From positions 43,409-107,408 of the forward strand of contig NZ_JZDQ02000021.1 of the NCBI RefSeq assembly GCF_000960475.2: a stretch of 64,000 nt of DNA, given 5' to 3'. Below are positions 1 to 7,405 of the stretch, one piece after another. How positions within the stretch are numbered: position 1 is the stretch's first letter; each line of letters begins with the position of its first letter. The position numbers and the translations under genes are program-made. Source of the DNA: Nocardioides luteus. GTDB taxonomy: Bacteria > Actinomycetota > Actinomycetes > Propionibacteriales > Nocardioidaceae. Below the pieces are notes generated by a model. The model ran no database searches. It saw only the letters and a program-made list of their open reading frames with translations, and had not been told where the DNA came from.

Positions 1-1188
1 CCCGGCGAGACCGCCGGCATCCTCGCGGTGCAGCGCGCCGAGGAAGTCCGACCCGTAGTGGCTGGCCAGATACTCCATGAACGAGTAGACCGCGCCGTAG
101 TCGCACAGCGTCTCCGGCCCACCCTGGTCGCCCCAGCCGGTCAGCGAGTTCTCCGGGCCACCGAACGCCGGATCGAGATAGCCCATGAAGCAGGCCAGGT
201 GCGAGTCCGCTCCGGGATCGTCAGGCGGCGTGCTCGGGTCGACGAAGCCGACCAGTGTCTGGGCGTAGTCCGAGAGCCCCTCGTTGACCCAGGAGACCTC
301 GTCGGGGTCCTCGTAGTACTCCAGCAGGTGCTGGTACTCGTGCGCGAACGTGCCCTCGTAGAGCAACGGCCGAGACGCTCCGATCTGCCGTCCGGCAGCG
401 GTGTTCAGCTCCTGGTTGCAGGCGACGTACGCCGGATCGGTGCTGTCGTCGGGCGGGTTGGTGCCGGTGCGGTGCAGCCAGTCGAAGACGTCGATGCTCA
501 TCACGTTGCGGTCGAAGTACTCGTTGAAGACCGAGTAGAAGAAGCCCGCGATGTAGGTCTGCCCGTCAGGGCTGGTCGGCTCGTAGAAGTTGGCGTCCCG
601 GACGTTGTCGACCAGCACCACGATGTTGTCGCCGTCGCCCTTGTACTCCGAGGACGGCAGGTTGGGGATCAGCCCTGGCAGGACGGCCTGCTTGCCGTCC
701 CGGTCCGGCGGGACCGAGAACTCCCTCGACTCGATCGGGTAGATCGTGTCGTCGAACTCCGAGATGAAGTTCGAGATCTGGGCGTCGGTGACCTCGGTCA
801 GGCCGAGGTCGTTGCGGCAGTCGCCGGCCGGGAACGCCCGGTCGTTGGCGACCCACACCTCGATGTTGTCGCCGACACCGCGCAGCGTGTAGTCCTTGAG
901 ATAGAGACTTCCCTGGAAGTCGTCGAGCCCCAGCCAGGTGCGGCTCTGGCCGACCTTCGCGGGTCCCTTCGGCGGCTGACCGTGCACGTCGCCCCGGTGC
1001 CTCTCGATGCCGAGGCGCTTGCCGTCGTTGTAGTCGGACCCGGTCTGCTTGAGCTCCTTGGCGGCCCGGCCACGATCGTCGTCCGAAGGCGGCGCGCTGC
1101 CGGCGGGTGCGCCGGGCAACGTCAGACCGAGGACGAGCGCTCCTGCGGCTCCGATGGTGAGGAGCCGCCCTCTCTTCCAACCCCGCAT
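1..1188 (-). CDS. Secreted zinc metalloprotease, HExxH type (3' end outside window)
   Basis: The reading frame runs from an ATG at 1188 to the window edge without a stop, so only the first 396 codons are visible. The N-terminus is a signal peptide (MRGWKRGR, then a Leu/Ala/Gly-rich core ending near residue 35). Residues 283-287 are HEYQH, followed 16 residues later by Glu303 in a WVNEG context, giving the two histidines and third glutamate of a gluzincin-like zinc site. The architecture resembles M6/immune-inhibitor-A-like secreted peptidases of actinobacteria, probably acting on extracellular protein. Assignment to a peptidase family is an inference; the HExxH...E pattern is directly visible. 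The gene has no partner on its strand in the window and ends beyond base 1. Confidence 0.8.
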   Translation of the reverse strand, partial: MRGWKRGRLLTIGAAGALVLGLTLPGAPAGSAPPSDDDRGRAAKELKQTGSDYNDGKRLGIERHRGDVHGQPPKGPAKVGQSRTWLGLDDFQGSLYLKDYTLRGVGDNIEVWVANDRAFPAGDCRNDLGLTEVTDAQISNFISEFDDTIYPIESREFSVPPDRDGKQAVLPGLIPNLPSSEYKGDGDNIVVLVDNVRDANFYEPTSPDGQTYIAGFFYSVFNEYFDRNVMSIDVFDWLHRTGTNPPDDSTDPAYVACNQELNTAAGRQIGASRPLLYEGTFAHEYQHLLEYYEDPDEVSWVNEGLSDYAQTLVGFVDPSTPPDDPGADSHLACFMGYLDPAFGGPENSLTGWGDQGGPETLCDYGAVYSFMEYLASHYGSDFLGALHREDAGGLAG

Positions 1189-1439
1189 GCGTGGTTCTCC
1201 CTCCACTCGTTCATGCTGCGCCCGAGATCGCTGCGGGAGTACGGTCCGATGTGATGTGCGTCACGGACCTGGAAGCAGTCAAGCACCGGGCGAACGCGAA
1301 GGGAAGATCGAATTTCGGCATGTTTGCGTGGAGTGGCGTGGCCAGAACGAGCCGGCGAGCGTGTCGACAACGTGTCGACAAATCGGTGAGACCACATGTC
1401 GCCGAGTGGAGTCCGGCGAGGGCGATGCCGATCGCCCGG

Positions 1440-1784
1440 TCACTCCCGGAACAGGCCGATGATGTTGCCGCCGGGGTCGCGGAACATGGCGAAGAACCCG
1501 GCGCCCGGGATCTCGGTCGGCGGCACGACGGTCTCACCGCCCAGCTCCCCGACGCGCTCGAGCGTGCCGTCGAGGTCGTCGGTCGAGGCGTACACCGTGA
1601 CGTAGGCGGGCATCTCGTCACGCGTCTGCATGATGCCGCCGCCGATGCCGCCCTCCGCGGCTGTCACGAGCCAGTAGTCGGGGCCGGCCCCCTGGATGTC
1701 CCAGCCGAACAGGTCTCGGTAGAACCCGATGAGTCGCTCGCCGTCGGCTCCGGCGATCTCGAAGTGCACCACAGGATGTGCCAT
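1440..1784 (-). CDS. VOC-family (glyoxalase/bleomycin resistance-like) protein
   Basis: A 114-residue protein starting MAHPVVHFEI with a good ribosome binding site (GAAGGAGA) before the ATG at 1784. It has the single-module VOC pattern: an N-terminal VHFEIAGAD strand, a YRDLFGWDI helix, and a C-terminal FAMFRDPGGNIIGLF strand that normally supplies a metal ligand. One module of this size usually dimerises. VOC proteins with this C-terminus are metal-dependent isomerases, dioxygenases or antibiotic-binding proteins; the substrate cannot be read from sequence. The frame stays open upstream to 2237, but the ribosome binding site and the family N-terminus support the short form. Confidence 0.85.
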   Translation of the reverse strand: MAHPVVHFEIAGADGERLIGFYRDLFGWDIQGAGPDYWLVTAAEGGIGGGIMQTRDEMPAYVTVYASTDDLDGTLERVGELGGETVVPPTEIPGAGFFAMFRDPGGNIIGLFRE

Positions 1785-1852
1785 GACTGTCTCCTTCCGT
1801 CTCGGTCGAGCATCCGACGAGCCGGCGCGGAGACCACAGGGGCGAAGTGCCG

Positions 1853-2278
1853 CTACGGCCGGTCCTTGGTCCCCGACCGGCGGAGGCTCGAGAACCCCAG
1901 ACCCACCAGGGAGATCGCGACCACCCCCATGACTCCCTGAAGCGGATCGAGCCCGACGAACGGCACCTGGACCAGCAGCTCGACGGCGAGCAGTGCGCCG
2001 GCTCCGATCGCGGCGGGTCCCATCCAGTACGACCGGCGCCACGCCAGGGTGGCCGTGCCGGCGCAGGGCGCCGCGACGCTCGCAGCCAGCCACAGCCCAG
2101 GGATCACCCACGAGTCCAGCCCCAGTGGTCTCAGGTCGCTCACCGGCGGGGTGAAGGTGCCGGTGAGGAGCTGGACCGATCCGACGGCCGCGGCCGCGGC
2201 GGTCAGCGCGGAGACGACACCGACCGTACGTCTCCACGCCGGCGCCGGCGCGATCACGCCAGCGCTCGGTGCACTCAC
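1853..2278 (-). CDS. Hypothetical multi-pass membrane protein
   Basis: A 141-residue protein beginning with GTG at 2278 (VSAPSAGVIAPAP). It has about four hydrophobic segments: VVSALTAAAAAVGSVQLL, a segment around WVIPGLWLAASVAAP, GPAAIGAGALLAVELLV, and VMGVVAISLVGLGF, ending in a basic tail. I do not recognise a family. Its start overlaps the stop of the 55-residue membrane protein upstream (GTGA), so the two are translationally coupled and probably form a small membrane complex or share regulation. The frame could extend upstream to 2506, but that extension encodes Arg/His-rich sequence out of frame with the real upstream gene and is rejected. Confidence 0.65.
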   Translation of the reverse strand: MSAPSAGVIAPAPAWRRTVGVVSALTAAAAAVGSVQLLTGTFTPPVSDLRPLGLDSWVIPGLWLAASVAAPCAGTATLAWRRSYWMGPAAIGAGALLAVELLVQVPFVGLDPLQGVMGVVAISLVGLGFSSLRRSGTKDRP

Positions 2279-2442
2279 CGCTCTCGCCTCGACGAGACGG
2301 TTCCCGCGTGCGACCCGCCGAGGTCCAGAGCGATCGCGAGGATCAGGGTGCCGGTCCAGACGTTGACCGGGTCCAGTTGGAGGGGTTCGTGGGCTCCCAC
2401 GATGTTCGCGATGAACCAGACGATGAACCAGATGATCGTCAT
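2275..2442 (-). CDS. Small membrane protein (55 aa), coupled to downstream membrane gene
   Basis: ATG at 2442 opens a 55-codon frame: a strongly hydrophobic N-terminus (MTIIWFIVWFIANIVGAHEP), an outside-type loop, then a second hydrophobic stretch (VWTGTLILAIALDLGG) and a basic end. It has two probable membrane helices. The TGA stop overlaps the GTG start of the next gene (GTGA). The sequence AGGTGGGATCTCC lies just before the ATG and could be a ribosome binding site. Two DevR-like boxes lie upstream in the intergenic region shared with the divergent 2TM/DUF1918 pair. The family is unknown. Support comes from the overlap, helix pattern and start context. Confidence 0.6.
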   Translation of the reverse strand: MTIIWFIVWFIANIVGAHEPLQLDPVNVWTGTLILAIALDLGGSHAGTVSSRRER

Positions 2443-2537
2443 GGAGATCCCACCTTTCCGCTGCGTACACGACTGCGCCTGCCGTCGACGCTAGGTGCTC
2501 CCGCACCCCGCCGGGAGGGACGAACTTCCCGTACGCG

Positions 2538-2551
2538 GGGACAGTGGTCCT
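2538..2551. promoter_or_regulatory. DevR/DosR-like box 1
   Basis: GGGACAGTGGTCCT matches the GGGAC-N4-GTCCC core of DevR(DosR)/OsdR binding sites at nine of ten half-site bases. It lies between the divergent membrane-protein pair (start 2442) and the 2TM gene (start 2693). Function is inferred from the motif only. Confidence 0.4.
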
Positions 2552-2609
2552 CGACCCGGACGCAGAGCCGGCACGTCACGGGCCGCCCGGGGCCGAGGAC
2601 TCACCGAAG

Positions 2610-2623
2610 GGGGCCTTTGGACC
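2610..2623. promoter_or_regulatory. DevR/DosR-like box 2
   Basis: GGGGCCTTTGGACC resembles the GGG(A/C)C-TTT-GG(A/C)CC form of actinobacterial hypoxia boxes. It lies 70 bp upstream of the 2TM gene start and about 60 bp from box 1. Two sites in one intergenic region are typical of DevR targets. Confidence 0.4.
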
Positions 2624-2692
2624 GCTGCACCCGGCATGGCCGGCTCCTAGCGTCGAGGACGAGGGGACAACCGACCTAAGGGGGACGTCACC

Positions 2693-3013
2693 ATGGATGA
2701 CCGGAACATCTCGGCTGAAGAGCGGACCGAACCGCCGGCGATCACGTCGGAGGAGGAGCTCCGCCTCGCCGCCGTCAAGCGCCTGAAGAAGCGCCGAGAC
2801 CTGGCAGGTCACGTACTCGTGTACGTCCTGGTGAACGGGGCGCTCGTGGGAATCTGGGCGATCCTCACGCCGGATTCGTTCTTCTGGCCGCTGATCGTCC
2901 TGCTCCTGTGGGGGATCGGCCTCGTGATGAACGTCTGGGACGTGTACCTGGCAGCCGAGCCGAGCGAGGCCAGCATCGCGCGCCAGATGGACCGGCTGCG
3001 CAAGCGGACCTGA
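2693..3013 (+). CDS. 2TM domain-containing protein
   Basis: A 106-residue protein with a good ribosome binding site (AAGGGGGACG) before the ATG. An acidic N-terminal 25 residues is followed by a basic amphipathic stretch (RLAAVKRLKKRRD) leading directly into two membrane helices at about residues 38-60 and 64-86 (VLVYVLVNGALVGIWAIL and FWPLIVLLLWGIGLVMNVW). The short cytoplasmic tail is charged (RQMDRLRKR). This is the 2TM domain layout, which in other proteins sits next to LytTR or kinase domains and occurs alone in actinobacteria. It is followed 18 bp later by the DUF1918 gene and is probably co-transcribed with it under the DevR-like boxes upstream. Confidence 0.8.
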   Translation: MDDRNISAEERTEPPAITSEEELRLAAVKRLKKRRDLAGHVLVYVLVNGALVGIWAILTPDSFFWPLIVLLLWGIGLVMNVWDVYLAAEPSEASIARQMDRLRKRT

Positions 3014-3031
3014 CAAAGGACGGAGACGAAG

Positions 3032-3250
3032 ATGATGTACGCAGCAGTAGGTGACCGGCTGGTCGTCCGTGGCCACAACGTCGGCGAGCCGGTCCGTGAC
3101 GCCGAGATCCTCGAGGTCCACCACGAGGACGGCAGCCCGCCCTACGTCGTACGTTGGTCCGACACCGGCCACGAGGCGCTGGTGTTCCCCGGCTCGGACG
3201 CCTTCGTGGAGCACTTCGAGCACGAGGCCCGCCCGCACGAGCATCGGTGA
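3032..3250 (+). CDS. DUF1918 domain-containing protein
   Basis: A 72-residue protein (MMYAAVGDRLVVRG...) with the complete DUF1918 fold signature: GDRLVVRGHxVGEPVRDAEILEV near the start and PPYVVRWSDTGHEALVFPGSDA in the second half, ending in a His-rich tail. The fold is a small SH3-like barrel of unknown function, common in actinobacterial stress and dormancy gene sets. A ribosome binding site (AAAGGACGGAGA) precedes the ATG. It lies 18 bp after the 2TM gene and is the last gene before the convergent metallo-hydrolase, with only 13 bp between the two stops. Confidence 0.9.
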   Translation: MMYAAVGDRLVVRGHNVGEPVRDAEILEVHHEDGSPPYVVRWSDTGHEALVFPGSDAFVEHFEHEARPHEHR

Positions 3251-3263
3251 GACCGACCGGGCA

Positions 3264-4700
3264 TCAGGAGCCCAGGAGCACCCGTTCCCCCAGCCGGGGA
3301 ACCACGGCCACGATGCCGAGCTCGTCCTGGATCCGGTCGGCCAGGGCTCGCGACGACGTGGGCTCGCCGTGCACGACATAGACGGTCTGCGGGAGCTCGG
3401 GCGCCGAGGCGACCCAGGCGACCAGCTCGTCGGCGTCGGCGTGCACGCTGAAGTCCAAGATCGCGACCACCTCCGCGCGGACCGGGACGTACCGGCCGTG
3501 CATCTTGACCGCCCGGGCACCCTCGACCAGCTGTCTGCCGCGGGTGCCCTGCGCCTGGTAGCCGGTGAGCACGACGCTGTTGCGGGGGTCGGGAAGCTGG
3601 CGGAGCAGGTGGTGGACGACGCGGCCGCCGGTGGCCATGCCGGAGGCGGAGATGATGATGCACGGACCCTTGGGGCGATTGAGCTGCTCGGAGGCGGCGG
3701 CGTCCCGGATCCGGTGGACGTCGAGGTGCTCGAGATCCCGCAGCGGCGCCGCCCGCTTGCTGTCGAGCTCGTCGCTGTGCGCGCTCAGCGCCGCTCGGTA
3801 GACGTCCAGCGCGGCCAGGGCCATCGGGCTGTCCACGAAGATCGGGACCTGTGGGATCCGGCCGGCACGGCGGAGCCGGAGCAGCTCGAGCAGCACCAGC
3901 TCGGTCCGGTCCACCGCGAACGCCGGGATCAGCACGACCCCGCCACGGTCCATCGTGCGGCGTACGGCGTCGGCGAGGGCGTCAGGATCGGCCGGCGGAT
4001 GCCGTCGGTCGCCGTAGGTCGACTCGAGCACCATGGCCGAGGCGGCGGGCGGCTTGACGGGCGGCCGCAGGATCGGATGACCCGGCCGGCCCAGGTCGCC
4101 ACTGAACACCACCCGCTCACCACCGATGTCGACGACCGCCACCGACGAGCCGAGGATGTGGCCGGCGCGCTGCAGCGTCACGTTCATCCCGTCGACCGGC
4201 CGGGGCTCGCCGAACGCCACCGGGTGCAGGTGCTCCAGCGTCCGTTCCACGTCGGCCGACGTGTAGAGCGGCAGGGCCGGGTCGTGCCTCGACCAGCCGC
4301 CCTCGTTGGCATAGCGCGCATCCTCCTCCTGGAGGTGCGCGCTGTCGCGGAGCACGATCGCGGCGAGCGCGGCGGTGCCCGGCGTGCACAGGACCTCACC
4401 GGCGAACCCCTCGCTCACCAGCCGGGGCAGGTAGCCGGTGTGGTCGAGGTGGGCGTGGGTGAGCACGACGGCGTCGATGTCCGCGGGTGCCACCGGGAAC
4501 GGCGCCCAGTTGAGCCGCCGCAGCTCGCGCAGGCCCTGGTAGAGGCCGGCATCGACCAGCAGCCGATCGGAACCGTCCGTCACCAGGAACCGGCTTCCGG
4601 TCACCGTGCCGGATGCCCCGAGGAACACCAGCGCGGGATGCGTCGAACGGGATGCGCCGGAGTCGATGTCGCCGACGGCAAGGGTCTCGGAGTGCGCCAT
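3264..4700 (-). CDS. MBL-fold / beta-CASP metallo-hydrolase (RNA-processing type)
   Basis: A 478-residue protein starting MAHSETLAVGD at 4700, chosen because AAGGGAAG precedes it; a GTG at 4733 is possible. Metallo-beta-lactamase motif 2 THAHLDH lies at residues 81-87, with further motifs (GHILGSSVAVV, FSGDLGRPG). The beta-CASP part (FAVDRTELVLLELLRL, VDSPMA) and C-terminal RMMBL-type segment (IISASGMATGGRVVHHL, DFSVHADADELVAW) match the CPSF73/YSH1-like group of zinc-dependent RNA endonucleases or exonucleases. It presumably cleaves RNA in the cytoplasm. In actinobacteria such genes recur beside DUF1918 and stress genes, as here. A DevR-like palindrome lies at 4761-4774 upstream. Confidence 0.9.
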   Translation of the reverse strand: MAHSETLAVGDIDSGASRSTHPALVFLGASGTVTGSRFLVTDGSDRLLVDAGLYQGLRELRRLNWAPFPVAPADIDAVVLTHAHLDHTGYLPRLVSEGFAGEVLCTPGTAALAAIVLRDSAHLQEEDARYANEGGWSRHDPALPLYTSADVERTLEHLHPVAFGEPRPVDGMNVTLQRAGHILGSSVAVVDIGGERVVFSGDLGRPGHPILRPPVKPPAASAMVLESTYGDRRHPPADPDALADAVRRTMDRGGVVLIPAFAVDRTELVLLELLRLRRAGRIPQVPIFVDSPMALAALDVYRAALSAHSDELDSKRAAPLRDLEHLDVHRIRDAAASEQLNRPKGPCIIISASGMATGGRVVHHLLRQLPDPRNSVVLTGYQAQGTRGRQLVEGARAVKMHGRYVPVRAEVVAILDFSVHADADELVAWVASAPELPQTVYVVHGEPTSSRALADRIQDELGIVAVVPRLGERVLLGS

Positions 4701-4760
4701 CGGGCTTCCCTTCGCAGGTGATGGTGTCACCACGCTGCGGCATCCGTCAGGCCGCGGGGA

Positions 4761-4774
4761 GGGCCATACGGCCT
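4761..4774. promoter_or_regulatory. Possible DevR-like box upstream of metallo-hydrolase
   Basis: GGGCCATACGGCCT is an imperfect palindrome with GGCC half-sites around a 4-bp centre, 61 bp before the metallo-hydrolase start. It resembles the two boxes at 2538 and 2610 but is a weaker match. Confidence 0.25.
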
Positions 4775-4804
4775 TCGCGGACGTGACCGATGACCTGATC
4801 GTCC

Positions 4805-6001
4805 TCAGCCCTGCTGACGGAGGTAGCGACCGAAGTGAGGGACGGTGAAGGCGATCCGGCCGCGTTCACCCGAGTAGATCAGGCCCTTCTTCATCAGCGC
4901 GTCGCGCGCCGGGGAGAGCGACTGCGGCTTCTTGTTGAGGAACGCGGCGACGTCGGCGGTGGCGACGGTGCCGATGTCGTCGGCGCCCAGCTCGACGGCG
5001 GCGTCGGCCATCGCGCGCAGGTAGTCCCGCTCGGCGGGCGTGGCGCGCTCGTAGCGGGAGCCGAAGAAGCCGACCGCGAGCTCCCGCTCGGCCTCGGGGG
5101 CGGCGACCTTCACGTCCTCGACCGTGATCGGGGAGCGGGGCGCCTGGTCCCACACGGTCTTGCCGTAGGCCTGGATGAAGTAGGGGTAGCCGCCGGTGGC
5201 GGCGTACATCTCGGCGAGGGCGTCGGGCTCGAACTCGGCCTCCTCCTCGCCCGCCGGGGCGGCGAGGGCGCGGTCGGCGGCCTCGCGCTCGAGGCGGTCG
5301 ATGCGCTGGTAGGAGAAGAGCCGCTCGGAGTAGGACTTGCTCGCCGAGAGCACGGCCGGAAGGTGTGGCAGGCCGGCACCGACGACGATCACCGGCAGCC
5401 CCGACTGACTGATCTCGTGGCAGGCCGCGCACATCGCCGAGACGTCGTCCGGACCGAGGTCCTGCATCTCGTCGATGAAGACACCGACGCCCTTGCCGAC
5501 GTCCGCGGCGAGCCCGCCGACGTCGGTGAGCAGCTCGACCAGGTCGATCTCTATGTCACCGGAGTCGGCCCGCCCCCGCACCGCCGGGGCCTCGATGCCC
5601 GGCGACCACTGCTCGCGCAGCTTGGCGTTGGGCCCCGCCTCCCGCTGGGCGAAGCTCCGGATCACACCGAGCACGTGGTCGACGTCGTCGGCGTTCGGAT
5701 GGCCCAGCTCCCGCACCGCCTGGTGGAGTGCGCTCGACAGCGGCCGGCGCAGCGACTGGTCGGGGCGTGCCTCCATCTTCCCGGTGCCCCAGCCCTTGCG
5801 GACCGCCGCGGAGCGCAGGGTGTTGAGCAGGACCGTCTTGCCGACGCCGCGGAGTCCGGTGAGCACCAGCGACCGCTCCGGCCGACCGCGCGCCACCCGC
5901 TCCAGCACCACGTCGAACTGCCCGAGCTGCTCGTCACGACCAGCGAGCTCCGGGGGCCGCTGGCCGGCGCCGGGAGCGTACGGATTGCGGATGGGGTCCA
6001 T
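4805..6001 (-). CDS. AAA-type ATPase (orc/MalT-like P-loop) with C-terminal winged-helix-like end
   Basis: A 398-residue cytoplasmic P-loop ATPase. The N-terminus (RNPYAPGAGQRPPELAGRDEQL) is the usual lead-in for archaeal/actinobacterial AAA ATPases. Walker A GLRGVGKT lies at 49-56 and Walker B VFIDEMQD near 174-181, with a sensor region (GLPVIVVGAGLP). After the ATPase core a segment (YLRAMADAAVELGADDIGTVATADVAAFLNKKPQSLSPARDALMKKGLIY) looks like a winged helix, so the protein may bind DNA. The ATG at 6001 lies next to two related 16-bp palindromes, and the gene diverges from a LexA-box-controlled DNA glycosylase. A role in DNA repair or replication is possible but only inferred from context. 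Confidence 0.85.
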   Translation of the reverse strand: MDPIRNPYAPGAGQRPPELAGRDEQLGQFDVVLERVARGRPERSLVLTGLRGVGKTVLLNTLRSAAVRKGWGTGKMEARPDQSLRRPLSSALHQAVRELGHPNADDVDHVLGVIRSFAQREAGPNAKLREQWSPGIEAPAVRGRADSGDIEIDLVELLTDVGGLAADVGKGVGVFIDEMQDLGPDDVSAMCAACHEISQSGLPVIVVGAGLPHLPAVLSASKSYSERLFSYQRIDRLEREAADRALAAPAGEEEAEFEPDALAEMYAATGGYPYFIQAYGKTVWDQAPRSPITVEDVKVAAPEAERELAVGFFGSRYERATPAERDYLRAMADAAVELGADDIGTVATADVAAFLNKKPQSLSPARDALMKKGLIYSGERGRIAFTVPHFGRYLRQQG

Positions 6002-6022
6002 GATCAGACGATATCCACATCT

Positions 6023-6038
6023 CTAGGACGCGTCTTAG
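6023..6038. promoter_or_regulatory. Palindromic operator copy 1 (CTAGGAYN/NRTCYTAG)
   Basis: CTAGGACGCGTCTTAG is palindromic except for one pair. It lies 22 bp before the AAA ATPase start, where a repressor would block transcription. The same pattern recurs at 6090-6105. Confidence 0.5.
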
Positions 6039-6082
6039 ATTTCCCTAGCGAGCCAGATCTTTCACGAACGTAGGTCTCTATT

Positions 6083-6112
6083 CGTCTTTCTAGGATTCAT
6101 CCTAGAAAGACG
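6083..6112. promoter_or_regulatory. Palindromic operator copy 2, 14-bp perfect arms
   Basis: A perfect inverted repeat: CGTCTTTCTAGGAT (6083-6096), a 2-bp centre, and ATCCTAGAAAGACG (6099-6112). Its core CTAGGATTCATCCTAG matches copy 1 at 6023. It lies between the divergent AAA ATPase and DNA glycosylase genes. The 2-bp centre is too short for an RNA hairpin loop, so a DNA-binding site is likelier. Confidence 0.55.
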
Positions 6113-6136
6113 CAGACTCTTACATCGACCGCTGGC

Positions 6137-6154
6137 CTCGAACGTGTGTTCGAG
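6137..6154. promoter_or_regulatory. LexA (SOS) box
   Basis: CTCGAACGTGTGTTCGAG is a perfect palindrome in its 7-bp arms and fits the actinobacterial/Gram-positive SOS consensus TCGAAC-N4-GTTCGA exactly. It is 52 bp upstream of the DNA glycosylase start, so that gene is probably DNA-damage inducible. The AAA ATPase on the other side may also be affected. Confidence 0.8.
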
Positions 6155-6205
6155 GATAGTCGGATTCCCTCCCGTGTGCAAGCCACACGATCTAGACTCG
6201 CGGAC

Positions 6206-7069
6206 ATGCCGGAACTCCCCGAGGTGGAAGCGCTCGCCGAGGACCTGCGCGGGCGCCTCGACGGCCGTGCGATCACGAAGGTGCACGTCGCCCAGTTCAG
6301 CGCCCTGAAGACGTACGATCCGCCGCTGACCGCGGTCGAGGGCACACTCGTCGACAACGTGACCCGCCACGGGAAGTTCATCGACATCGAGGCCAGCGGC
6401 GTCCACCTGGTGCTCCACCTGGCCCGCGGCGGCTGGATCCGGTGGCGCGACGAGATCCCCGCCGCGCCGCCGCGGCCCGGCTCCAAGTCGGGGCTGGCGA
6501 TCCGGATCGTGCTCGACGACGACACCGGGCTGGACATCACCGAGGGCGGCACCAAGAAGCGTCTGGCGCTCTACGTCGTCCACGACCCGCAGGACGTACC
6601 CGGCGTCGCCTCCCTCGGACCCGACCCGCTCGCCGACGACTTCACCCTGGACCGGTTCCGCGAGATCCTCGCAGGTCAGGGCCGCAAGCAGATCAAGGGT
6701 GTGCTGCGGATGCAGTCGATCATCGCGGGCATCGGCAACGCCTATTCCGACGAGATCCTGTGGGCCGCGAAGATGTCGCCGTTCAAGCCGGCCGAGATGA
6801 CCGAGGAGGAGTCGGAGAGCCTCTACACGGCACTGCGGACGACGCTGAAGGAGGCCGTCGAGCGCGACTCCGGCCTGGCGATGAGCGAGCTCAAGGGCGA
6901 GAAGAAGAGCAACCTCGCCGTCCACGGCAAGGCGGGCAAGAAGTGCCCGGTCTGCGGTTCCACGATCCTCGAGGTGAGCTTCGCCGACTCGAGCCTGCAG
7001 TACTGCCCCACCTGCCAGACCGGCGGGAAGCCGCTCGCCGATCGCCGGATGTCCCGGCTTCTCAAGTAG
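6206..7069 (+). CDS. Fpg/Nei-family DNA glycosylase / AP lyase
   Basis: A 287-residue base-excision repair enzyme. The mature N-terminus PELPEVE carries the catalytic N-terminal proline and Glu of the Fpg/Nei family; the helix-two-turn-helix region (QSIIAGIGNAYSDEILWAAKMSPF) and the C-terminal zinc finger (Cys247, 250, 267, 270; CPVC...CPTC) are all intact. It removes oxidised bases and nicks the abasic site. The ATG at 6206 lies 7 bp after TAGACT, a plausible -10, so the mRNA may be leaderless. A perfect LexA box lies at 6137-6154, suggesting SOS control. The rhodanese gene follows after 9 bp. Whether it is Fpg (8-oxoG) or Nei-like by substrate cannot be settled by eye. Confidence 0.95.
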   Translation: MPELPEVEALAEDLRGRLDGRAITKVHVAQFSALKTYDPPLTAVEGTLVDNVTRHGKFIDIEASGVHLVLHLARGGWIRWRDEIPAAPPRPGSKSGLAIRIVLDDDTGLDITEGGTKKRLALYVVHDPQDVPGVASLGPDPLADDFTLDRFREILAGQGRKQIKGVLRMQSIIAGIGNAYSDEILWAAKMSPFKPAEMTEEESESLYTALRTTLKEAVERDSGLAMSELKGEKKSNLAVHGKAGKKCPVCGSTILEVSFADSSLQYCPTCQTGGKPLADRRMSRLLK

Positions 7070-7078
7070 GCTTGTCGG

Positions 7079-7405
7079 GTGAGCATCCCCACCGTCGAGA
7101 TCGCCGGCGTGCCCGATCCCCTGCCCGTGGCAGTCCTGGATGTCCGCGAGGCCGACGAGTGGGCCGCGGGCCACATCGAGGGCGCGACCCACATCCCGCT
7201 CCAGGAGCTCCCGGCGCGCCTCGGTGAGCTTCCCGAGGGCCAGACCCTGGTGGTCTGCAAGGTCGGCGGCCGCAGCGCCCAGGCGGTGAACTACCTCGCC
7301 CAGCAGGGCTACGAGGTGGTCAACCTCGCCGGCGGCATGCTCGACTGGGCCGCTGCCGGGCGGCCGATGGTCAGCGAGACCGGCGCCGAGGCGTACGTCC
7401 TCTAG
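7079..7405 (+). CDS. Rhodanese-like domain protein
   Basis: A single-domain rhodanese of 108 residues starting with GTG. The LDVREADEWAAGHI motif (21-33) and the active-site loop around Cys60 (VVCKVGGRS) are present, followed by the AGGMLDW C-terminal motif. Such proteins carry sulfane sulfur as a cysteine persulfide. It lies 9 bp after the DNA glycosylase and is probably co-transcribed. Its stop overlaps that of the convergent aat gene by 4 bp. Confidence 0.93.
   Translation: MSIPTVEIAGVPDPLPVAVLDVREADEWAAGHIEGATHIPLQELPARLGELPEGQTLVVCKVGGRSAQAVNYLAQQGYEVVNLAGGMLDWAAAGRPMVSETGAEAYVL

Noticed and set aside
28..1254. Long plus-strand open frame of 408 codons
   Set aside because: It is antisense to the protease gene; the minus-strand frame has a signal peptide and HEYQH...E site, the plus-strand translation is low-complexity Val/Arg-rich.
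1330..1382. GTGTCGACAA direct repeat pair
   Set aside because: Two close copies of a short word (GTGTCGACAA) in a 250-bp intergenic stretch; too short and isolated to support a function.
3051..4721. 556-codon plus-strand open frame
   Set aside because: Antisense to the beta-CASP hydrolase, with Arg/Asp/Val-rich composition typical of a GC-rich shadow.
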